From positions 1-5,662 of the forward strand of contig CAMVNL010000181.1 in the NCBI GenBank assembly GCA_947168785.1: a stretch of 5,662 bases of DNA. The letters run 5' to 3'. The DNA is from an uncultured Clostridia bacterium. Its GTDB lineage: Bacteria > Bacillota > Clostridia > Oscillospirales > Acutalibacteraceae. Numbering within the stretch: the stretch's first letter is position 1; each line of letters starts with the position of its first letter. Of the stretch, positions 1-5,620 are shown piece after piece. The notes below the pieces were generated by a model that had not been told where the DNA came from, made no database searches, and saw nothing but the letters and a program-made list of their open reading frames with translations. A program made the translations under genes and the position numbers.

Positions 1-521
1 CGGCAGCCCCGGATGGTGGCCCGCGCAGCGGGTCGGATGAGGTGATCTCCGCCCGGGACGGAAAGCGTGAGGGCATACCCGGCCGTCATGGTCAGCGGCG
101 CGCAGGGATAGGCGCCGTAGGCCAGCCCGACGGCGAACGACGGGATCAGCCGCGTTTTATTTTTTGACGCGCATTTGCCGCCGCAGGCTTCACAGTGGGG
201 CTTCCGGCTGCGCCACCACCGCCAGATCAGGAACAGGGCGGAGGCGAGCATCACCCACGCCATGGCGCGGTGCAGGTCAAAATTGCCGATATAACCGTTT
301 TCGTCAATGAACGCGCTGCCGAGGGCGGCGGTCAGCGCGGTGACGGAGCAGACCGCCAGGAGCTTGCCGAGGAAATAGCCACCGACGTGCTTCAGGGAGG
401 AGAGAAAACCGCCGCCTTCCGTCAGGATGTAGACCGCCAGAAAAGAGGACGCGGAGGAACCGCAGCAGGTCCCGCAGCCGAGTCCGACGGAAACGGACGC
501 GGTAATGGCTTCCATCAGCAT
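1..521 (-). CDS. TauE/SafE-UreH-DsbD-like cysteine-bearing membrane protein (partial, C-terminus beyond window)
   Basis: An open frame starts at the ATG at 521, 4 bases after the activase stop codon, and runs off the left edge, giving 173 residues. Predicted membrane segments are about 5-33, 45-70, 84-103 and 125-153. The first contains CGTCC (C16, C19, C20) followed by small residues. After the third comes a short loop with CEACGGKC (C110, C113, C117). The fourth holds GAYPCAPLTMTAGYALTLS (C140). Paired small/Cys/Pro-rich helices of this kind are typical of the sulfite-exporter TauE/SafE, UreH-like and CcdA/DsbD transmembrane group. Members move thiol redox equivalents, metal ions or small sulfur compounds across the membrane, so the exact role here is open. 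The last 19 residues turn polar (D159, H160, R163, R168, R171) where a hydrophobic helix would be expected, so a frameshift near the edge cannot be excluded. Position suggests it belongs to the same redox operon. Confidence 0.7.
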   Translation of the reverse strand, partial: MLMEAITASVSVGLGCGTCCGSSASSFLAVYILTEGGGFLSSLKHVGGYFLGKLLAVCSVTALTAALGSAFIDENGYIGNFDLHRAMAWVMLASALFLIWRWWRSRKPHCEACGGKCASKNKTRLIPSFAVGLAYGAYPCAPLTMTAGYALTLSVPGGDHLIRPAARATIRGC

Positions 522-525
522 AATC

Positions 526-1305
526 TCAGCCCCTTTCGCTTGCCAGCAGCGCCGCGCCGATGGCGCCGTTGAACTGCGGGTAATTGGCCACAAACACGTC
601 CCGCATCAGCTCGTCCTCAAAGGCCTTGCGCAGGCCGATGTTCAGCGCACCGCCGCCCGTCATCAGCACGTCCCCGTCCTTTTCGCTCTTTTTCATCATT
701 TTGATGATACGTTTTGCCATGGACAGGTGCATCCCGGAGAGGATGTCCCGGCGGTCGAATTTCCGCGCGACCAGCGAGATCACCTCCGACTGGGCGAACA
801 CCACGCAGGTGCTGTTGATGTCGCAGGGGGCCGTGCTCTCCAAAGACAGGGGCCCCACCTGATCGATGGTGGTCTCGAGGATCTGCGCGATGACCTCCAT
901 GAATTTGCCCGTACCCGCGGCGCACTTGTCGTTCATCGTAAAATTTTTGACGGTGTAGTTGGCGTCCAGATAGATGATCTTGCTGTCCTGCCCGCCGATA
1001 TCCACGATCATCCCCGAGCGGTATTCTTTCGGCGCGGTCACCCGCACCCCGTAGGCGTGGGCGGTGATCTCGCTGACATCGTCGTCCGCCACCTCCAGGA
1101 TCTTCCGGCTGTAGCCCGTCGCCATGGTATAATCCACACGACTCACGCCGCACGCCTCCATCAGACCGGCCAGCAGCCGTTTGGCTGAGGCGTTGTTGTC
1201 GATGCCCGTGGAAGTGACGCCCGTGCGCAGCACCCTTCCGTATTCGTCGATCAGCGCGGCTTTCAGATAGGTGGAGCCGCCGTCCAGCCCTGCGTAAACC
1301 TTCAT
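526..1305 (-). CDS. ATP-dependent (R)-2-hydroxyacyl-CoA dehydratase-type activase (HgdC/YjiL/DCCP-reductase family)
   Basis: This is a 259-residue member of the ASKHA-fold BcrA/BadF/HgdC family, matching the roughly 260-residue length of stand-alone activases. Proteins of this type form homodimers with one [4Fe-4S] cluster shared at the interface and use ATP hydrolysis to push a low-potential electron into a dehydratase or double-cubane partner. Visible motifs are phosphate-binding GLDGGSTYLK (6-15), ATGYSRKIL (62-70), the helix EITAHAYGV (79-87), the second phosphate loop VDIGGQDSKII (101-111), NDKCAAGTGKF with C128, STCVVFAQSEVISL with C167, and adenosine-binding TGGGALNIGL (216-225). C128 and C167 correspond to the cluster ligands known in Acidaminococcus HgdC (C127 and C166). 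The ATG at 1305 has AGAGG (1317-1313) with a 7-base spacer and lies 4 bases after the upstream stop codon. It presumably serves the 428-residue reductase encoded immediately upstream. No missing motif was noticed. Confidence 0.95.
   Translation of the reverse strand: MKVYAGLDGGSTYLKAALIDEYGRVLRTGVTSTGIDNNASAKRLLAGLMEACGVSRVDYTMATGYSRKILEVADDDVSEITAHAYGVRVTAPKEYRSGMIVDIGGQDSKIIYLDANYTVKNFTMNDKCAAGTGKFMEVIAQILETTIDQVGPLSLESTAPCDINSTCVVFAQSEVISLVARKFDRRDILSGMHLSMAKRIIKMMKKSEKDGDVLMTGGGALNIGLRKAFEDELMRDVFVANYPQFNGAIGAALLASERG
531..536 (-). promoter_or_regulatory. Ribosome binding site for the TauE/DsbD-like membrane protein
   Basis: AAAGGG at 536-531 on the minus strand lies in the last codons of the activase gene. 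It is 9 bases from the ATG at 521 and 15 bases from the in-frame ATG at 515. The spacing favours the upstream ATG as the start of the membrane protein and implies translational coupling to the activase. Confidence 0.55.
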
Positions 1306-1309
1306 CTCG

Positions 1310-2596
1310 TTACCTCTTTCCGTATTTGATCAGCTCCACAAACGCCTCGATGCGGATCCGGAGCTGTTCCACGTCCTCTTCGTTGTAATCGCTTTCCACG
1401 CGGATGATCGGGACCCCGAGTTTGCCCAGCTCCTCCTCCATGGCACGGTATTCGTAGTCGTAGACCAGGCACCCGCGGAGCACGTGATAGATCACGCCCT
1501 CGACGCGGTAATCTTCGATCATCTGCCGGATCCGGTAAAGCCTCCGTTTGTTGTCCACAAAGGTGGGGCAGGTGCAAGGACGGGTGCTGCGGTTTGCCAG
1601 CGCCCGCAGGATCCCGTCCGTGCTTTGGTCGACGATCGCGGGCGGGTCGTATGCGCCGCGCTCGCCCATGCAGGTCTCGTCCGCTACCAGCGCGCCGCCC
1701 ATCTCCTCGATCAGCAGCGGCAGCTTGAAGTTCGGGAACACGATGGGCGACCCGGTCACGAGAATGCGCGGCCGGTTTTCCTTCGACGCCATCTCGCCGT
1801 TTCGGATCCGCTGCTCCAGCTCGTCGCAGAGGGCGCGCATGTGCCTGGTCCAGAGGGAGATATGGGTGTAGCTCATGGCGTTCATGGCCGCCATATAGTG
1901 CGTCCCCTTGATGACGAGGGGCGCTTTCCGGCGGAGCGTGATGAACCGGGACAGCTCGTACTGCGCCGCCGCGGTGAGGCCGCAGGCCCAGGAGAGCCGC
2001 TCGTAGCTCAGCGGCGCGCCGGTCAGCTCCGTCAGCTTTGCGCCGAAGGCGTACAGCTCTTCGACGAACCGCTCCATATCCTCGTCCCTGTCCCGTCCGG
2101 AGGGCACGTGGAGCGCGACGGTGGGGCGGCGTTCGCCCAGGTATCCCGCCAGCTTCTTTTTGCAGTCGCAGGTGACGGGCACCGCAATCATCGCGCATTC
2201 CCGGTAGACGGGAGCCGCGCCGACGGTCTCAAAGCCCATGACCGCCTTGACCAGCGGGCAGGCGTCCCGCGGGGCCACGTCGTCGCCGATATTGAAAGCG
2301 GTATAGCTGCCGCCGCACAGCTTGACGGGCATGGCCCCGGCTGCGTAGATCAGCTCCGGCGGGACCATGACGCAATAGGTGCCCACCGTCGGGATGTGCT
2401 CCGGCTTCACCGCGCCGCCCTGCTCGACGAACACATGGCCGAGGATATGCAGAAACGGCGTCAGCGCTTCCGGCATGTGGGGCAGCTCTTCGACCCTTCT
2501 CAGGTATTTGAGGGAGACCGCCGACGATTTGCTGATAAACCGCTGCCGCCTGCGCTCCTCCGGGGGCCCCTGTCTGCGTACGGGATCGTCACTCAT
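1310..2596 (-). CDS. Double-cubane-cluster-type anaerobic reductase / 2-hydroxyacyl-CoA dehydratase-family subunit
   Basis: This is a 428-residue cytoplasmic iron-sulfur protein of the family containing HgdA/HgdB, BcrB/BcrC and the YjiM/DCCP reductases. Using residue numbers from the ATG at 2596, it has GTYC (C75), LCGG (C94), DACPLVKAVMGF (C113), TCDCKKK (C143, C145), DETCMGE (C309), PCTCP (C341, C343) and RGCLVYDYEY (C376). These are followed by ESDY and the EQLRIRIEAF signature near the C-terminus. The set GTYC / CPL / TCD-KKK / C-G / C-C / C closely follows E. coli YjiM as I remember it, so a double-cubane [8Fe-9S] type cluster is more likely than a lone [4Fe-4S]; this is inference from family similarity. 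Such proteins receive electrons from an ATP-driven activase, and that gene lies 4 bases downstream. The substrate is unknown: a hydroxyacyl-CoA or a small-molecule reduction are both possible. An ATG at 2602 exists but is placed badly for the AGGAG site. The N-terminus (to about residue 22) is unusually arginine-rich. Confidence 0.88.
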   Translation of the reverse strand: MSDDPVRRQGPPEERRRQRFISKSSAVSLKYLRRVEELPHMPEALTPFLHILGHVFVEQGGAVKPEHIPTVGTYCVMVPPELIYAAGAMPVKLCGGSYTAFNIGDDVAPRDACPLVKAVMGFETVGAAPVYRECAMIAVPVTCDCKKKLAGYLGERRPTVALHVPSGRDRDEDMERFVEELYAFGAKLTELTGAPLSYERLSWACGLTAAAQYELSRFITLRRKAPLVIKGTHYMAAMNAMSYTHISLWTRHMRALCDELEQRIRNGEMASKENRPRILVTGSPIVFPNFKLPLLIEEMGGALVADETCMGERGAYDPPAIVDQSTDGILRALANRSTRPCTCPTFVDNKRRLYRIRQMIEDYRVEGVIYHVLRGCLVYDYEYRAMEEELGKLGVPIIRVESDYNEEDVEQLRIRIEAFVELIKYGKR

Positions 2597-4346
2597 TGTC
2601 ATTCTCCTTTTTCTTTTTCGGTCGCGGCGGCGCGTAATCGCGCATGAACTTCATCCGGTCGGCGGTATAGATCTTTTTGCCGCAGAACGTCATGGCCAAC
2701 GCATTGTTCTCCGGGCACCGGCGGACGCACTCGCCGCACAGGATACAGTCGGTCGTCGTCACGTCGATGGCGCGGACGTCGCCCTTGCCCTCCTGCACGG
2801 TAAACACGGATTTGATCTCCATCGGGCAGGCCTCGTAGCAGGCGCCGCACTCCGTACAGGCGACGGCGTCTTTTTTCAGCTTGAACAGAGAGAGCTTATG
2901 CGGCAGCCCGAGGACAAAGCCCATGGGACAGATGTTGCAGAAACACCGGCGCTTGAAAAATCCGCTGACCAGCACGGCGACCGTCACGAAACCGCCGAGC
3001 CCGAGACTGAGCTTGAAGCCGCCGAAGGCGGGCGACAGCGCCATCGCGGGGCAGAAGTCGCAAAAGCTCCCTCCCACAAATCCGATCCCGAGGAAAAGGA
3101 TCATCATGACCCATTTCACCATGCGAAGGACCGCGTACAGCCGCTCGTTCAGCGCAATTCCCTCGATATGCAGCGCCTGACGCGCCTCGTGGGCGACGTC
3201 CTGCAGCAGCCCCATCGGACAGACGAAGCCGCAAAGCACGCGGCCGAACAGCACGGCGCACACGGCGAAGGTGCCGAAGAACCCGAGGATCTCCCGCCAG
3301 GACGAGGCGAACAGCACGTCCGGATGGCTGAGCAGATAGCAGCCCGCGCCGGTCAGCTGGTCGAGATTGTACGGGCAGGCGAAGATGGGTAGCTGCACGT
3401 TGGCAAATACCGTCCCCGTCAGACGGCTGCCGAACACCAGCAGCGCGAAGCTGACGATCATCACGACCCAGCGCACGGTTTCAAATCCGAAATACCTCCG
3501 TTTTTTGCGCAGATCCTTCGCCGTCACGCCCGTTTTACCGGCGGGCATATCCGCTTTCTGATACAACCGTTTGCGCAGCCACACGTCCACGGCGATGCAG
3601 ATCACGGCAATCAGCACGATGACGCCGAAGGGCAGCATGGCGCTCAGCCAGCGGACGGTAAAGACCGTGTCCGCTTCCACCTGATAGTGGATCGTATAGA
3701 CGTCGCCTTCGCCGGAACGCCAGGTAAAGCGCAGGCCGCCCCGCACGTCGTTGAGGTCGATCCCTTCAACAGAGCCGTTTTCATCGGTGATCACGGTCCG
3801 CTCCGTTCCGTCGGCAGGCGTGACCGTCACGTCCGCGCCTGCCAGCGGCTGCGCGTCAAGATACAGCGTGAACGTCTTCCGGTCCGTATAGACGACCTCG
3901 AAGGGGATCTCCCCGCTGAGGAACGCGTTGGCGGCGGCCGTGTAGCCCTGCGTAAATTCCATGTCGGTCTTGGCGACCCGGGTCACCCGCTCCGCGGTTC
4001 CGTCGCCGTCTGTATCCTCTGTTGCGGTGCTCACCGCCGCGAAGCTGCCGAGGAAATCGGCGGGCAAAGACGCGGTATACGCCTCTCCGATCGCAGCGGT
4101 CCCTCCGGTCGTCAGCGCGTAAACGGCAGCGCCGCTGGCCCCGTGCAGGGTGATGGCGTCGTTCTCATAGGTAAAGGACAGGTCCTCTCCGTCCTCCGCC
4201 ACCGTCAGCGAAGCGCGGGCGAGGGGGTCGTCGTATTGAAAGAACGGCAGATCCGCCGCGAAATACGCCGCCGCACACAGAACGACGGTAAACAGGACGA
4301 CGGTAAACAGGACGAATAAGACGGTGCGTTTTGTTTTCTTCTGCAT
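2589..4346 (-). CDS. Membrane polyferredoxin, NapH/NosR-like, with N-terminal extracytoplasmic domain
   Basis: This 585-residue membrane protein is a probable electron carrier, transferring electrons from the membrane to cytoplasmic iron-sulfur partners. In order: basic N-terminus; signal-anchor helix (about 8-30); extracytoplasmic domain (31-232) with an aspartate-rich DTDGDGTAE loop at 111-119 and a transthyretin/carboxypeptidase-regulatory-like beta segment at about 158-210 (GADVTVT, TDENGSV); helix 233-256; basic cytoplasmic loop; helices near 289-309, 351-371, 405-426 and 444-465. CGFVCP (372-377) and CFCNICP (468-474) are the NapH-type cysteine motifs, predicted cytoplasmic. Two classical [4Fe-4S] motifs follow: C497-C500-C503-C507-P and C534-C537-C540-C544-P. 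The tail is lysine-rich. No FMN-binding motif of the NosR/RnfG kind is evident in the outer domain. The start is supported by AGGAG (4359-4355) overlapping the upstream stop codon, with an 8-base spacer. Its position between two dehydratase-fold genes and near an activase suggests it feeds electrons to that system; this is inferred. Confidence 0.85.
   Translation of the reverse strand: MQKKTKRTVLFVLFTVVLFTVVLCAAAYFAADLPFFQYDDPLARASLTVAEDGEDLSFTYENDAITLHGASGAAVYALTTGGTAAIGEAYTASLPADFLGSFAAVSTATEDTDGDGTAERVTRVAKTDMEFTQGYTAAANAFLSGEIPFEVVYTDRKTFTLYLDAQPLAGADVTVTPADGTERTVITDENGSVEGIDLNDVRGGLRFTWRSGEGDVYTIHYQVEADTVFTVRWLSAMLPFGVIVLIAVICIAVDVWLRKRLYQKADMPAGKTGVTAKDLRKKRRYFGFETVRWVVMIVSFALLVFGSRLTGTVFANVQLPIFACPYNLDQLTGAGCYLLSHPDVLFASSWREILGFFGTFAVCAVLFGRVLCGFVCPMGLLQDVAHEARQALHIEGIALNERLYAVLRMVKWVMMILFLGIGFVGGSFCDFCPAMALSPAFGGFKLSLGLGGFVTVAVLVSGFFKRRCFCNICPMGFVLGLPHKLSLFKLKKDAVACTECGACYEACPMEIKSVFTVQEGKGDVRAIDVTTTDCILCGECVRRCPENNALAMTFCGKKIYTADRMKFMRDYAPPRPKKKKENDNE
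2604..2608 (-). promoter_or_regulatory. Ribosome binding site that decides the start of the double-cubane-type subunit
   Basis: AGGAG reads at 2608-2604 on the minus strand, inside the lysine-rich end of the membrane polyferredoxin gene. It lies only 1 base from the ATG at 2602 but 7 bases from the ATG at 2596. The second ATG is therefore the better start, giving a protein beginning MSDDPV and an 8-base overlap with the upstream stop codon. Confidence 0.7.
4282..4315. repeat. 15-bp in-frame tandem repeat, about 2.3 copies
   Basis: The plus-strand unit acgacggtaaacagg occurs at 4282-4296 and again, identically, at 4297-4311. The first four bases of a third copy follow. On the coding (minus) strand it produces a duplicated VLFTV pentapeptide at residues 12-21 of the signal-anchor helix of the membrane polyferredoxin. 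Because the unit is a multiple of three, gain or loss of a copy would change the helix length by five residues without breaking the frame. Confidence 0.9.
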
Positions 4347-4357
4347 AACGGCGTCTC

Positions 4358-5620
4358 CTATGCGGTCTTTTTGTGGCTGCGCCCGGAGAGATTTCGCTGC
4401 GCCAGCATTTCCCCGAAGGCCTCCATCCGGATGCGCAGCTGTTCCATATCCTGATACTGGTAATCGGTCTCCAGCCGGAACACGGGGATACCGGCTTGCT
4501 CCGCCGCCTTTTCGATCCGCGGCAGCTCAAAGTCAAATTCGATCTGCCCCTTCAGGATATGGCAGACGATCCCGTCCGGCCGGTACCGCTCTTTCAGGTA
4601 CCGGAAATAAGAATACAACCCGTCGTTGCTGACCCGCGCCCCCGTGGAGGTCGTCTGCAAATGGACCCGCGCGATATGTGAAAGCAGACGGTCGAGGGAC
4701 AAACGCCCGGCGTCCTTCGGGAGCGCCAGATCCGCTTCCAGCGAAAGGCTGTCGGCGGCCGCCGCGAGGCGCATCCCGGCGGCGGAGATCAGCTGTGGGA
4801 CCTTGTAATTCGGGAATACGGCGGGGGAGCCGAGCAGCAACACGGTGGGACGGTCTTTTTTCGGGAAGGCAAACCGTCCGGACAGCGCTTTCAGTTCCGC
4901 GCACAGCCGGGCGACGTGCGCCGTCCACTCGTCGGGGGCTTCGGCAAAATACAGGCATTGGCCGACCAGCAGCGCGGCCTCGCCGGTGATCAGGCCGTCC
5001 GCTCCCTCAGCCGCCGCAAGAAAGCGCTGCCGCATCCGGCGCGCGCGGTCCATGCGCCTGACAGCGCGGCGGAGACGACTGCCCGTCAGCCGCTTGCCCG
5101 TGTGCCGGCCGACCGTTTCCGCCAGCGCGGCCAGCTGATCCCGATAGCAGCCCACCGCGCCGCCCGTCAGGCCGGCGGGCGGGATATCCAGCGCCGCCAC
5201 CTTTTTACCGGCGCCACGCAGCAGGGAGATCAGCTTCCGGCGGCTGTCGGAGGAGACGGCCGTCACGATCAGCGCGTCCTTCGTCAGATCGAAGGAAGGG
5301 TTCATCAGCCATCCGAGGCAGGACCGGCTGAAGGGATCTGTGTCGCGGGGCGTCAGCTCGTCCGCCCAGTGGGCCGTGCCGAGGCTGCCGCCCAGCACGT
5401 AAAACGGACGGTCACAGACGGCGTACAGCCATTCCGCCGGGATATCGTCGCCCAGCACGATGACCTGGGGGTTCCGGTTGCGCAGGTATTTGTCATAGAA
5501 TCTGACCAGGGCCGTATCAAGGAACCATTCCAGCTCCTTCAGCCGCCCGTTCTCCGCGGCGATCCGGCCGGCCGTCTCCTGCGCCTCTTTGAAAAAGGCG
5601 TCATGCTCCGTAGATTTCAT
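4358..5620 (-). CDS. Cysteine-depleted 2-hydroxyacyl-CoA dehydratase / double-cubane-fold subunit paralogue
   Basis: This 420-residue cytoplasmic protein aligns along its length with the 428-residue protein encoded two genes downstream, so it belongs to the same HgdA/HgdB-BcrB/C-YjiM fold family. Shared landmarks are GSPAVFPNYKVPQLI (residues 264-278; partner GSPIVFPNFKLPLLI), the PRD motif at 91-93, and the C-terminal ETDY plus EQLRIRMEAF (residues 384-402). No cysteine occupies a position where the partner has a likely iron-sulfur ligand: these are D58/D59, L76, D95, S124, S126, L291, T324, T326 and Q359. The six cysteines present (69, 101, 158, 222, 240, 353) lie elsewhere. It therefore probably lacks a cluster and may serve as a partner, substrate-binding, regulatory or assembly subunit. 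That role is inference. ATG at 5620 is preceded by GGTGG with a 6-base spacer, and no other early ATG exists. Arginine-rich helices occupy residues 177-200. It could also be a free-standing homodimer with a new, non-redox function. Confidence 0.85.
   Translation of the reverse strand: MKSTEHDAFFKEAQETAGRIAAENGRLKELEWFLDTALVRFYDKYLRNRNPQVIVLGDDIPAEWLYAVCDRPFYVLGGSLGTAHWADELTPRDTDPFSRSCLGWLMNPSFDLTKDALIVTAVSSDSRRKLISLLRGAGKKVAALDIPPAGLTGGAVGCYRDQLAALAETVGRHTGKRLTGSRLRRAVRRMDRARRMRQRFLAAAEGADGLITGEAALLVGQCLYFAEAPDEWTAHVARLCAELKALSGRFAFPKKDRPTVLLLGSPAVFPNYKVPQLISAAGMRLAAAADSLSLEADLALPKDAGRLSLDRLLSHIARVHLQTTSTGARVSNDGLYSYFRYLKERYRPDGIVCHILKGQIEFDFELPRIEKAAEQAGIPVFRLETDYQYQDMEQLRIRMEAFGEMLAQRNLSGRSHKKTA

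Noticed and set aside
505..1188. Plus-strand open frame of 227 codons opposite the activase
   Set aside because: The opposite strand carries every activase motif, and this frame reads as a compositionally biased shadow.
1302..2198. Minus-strand open frame of 298 codons in another frame of the double-cubane-type gene
   Set aside because: Its translation is Arg/Ala/Gly/Pro-rich without motifs and is fully embedded in the gene whose cysteine framework and C-terminal signature are recognisable.
2597..2602. The ATG at 2602 as start of the double-cubane-type subunit, adding two residues
   Set aside because: It leaves only one base between AGGAG and the start codon; the ATG at 2596 has a normal 7-base spacer.
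1484..2647. Long plus-strand open frame of 387 codons opposite the double-cubane-type subunit gene
   Set aside because: It lies antisense to a clearly recognised gene, its translation is low-complexity in character (His/Arg/Ala/Gly-rich) with no family motif, and long antisense frames are expected at this GC content.
2379..3392. Plus-strand open frame of 337 codons opposite the membrane polyferredoxin and the next gene
   Set aside because: It spans the junction of two well-supported minus-strand genes, shows no recognisable domain, and its composition (His/Glu/Ala/Arg-rich) is typical of a shadow frame.
4347..4357. Possible promoter or terminator between the cysteine-less subunit and polyferredoxin genes
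   Set aside because: The gap is only 11 bases and is occupied by ribosome-binding-site spacing; there is no hairpin or T-tract.
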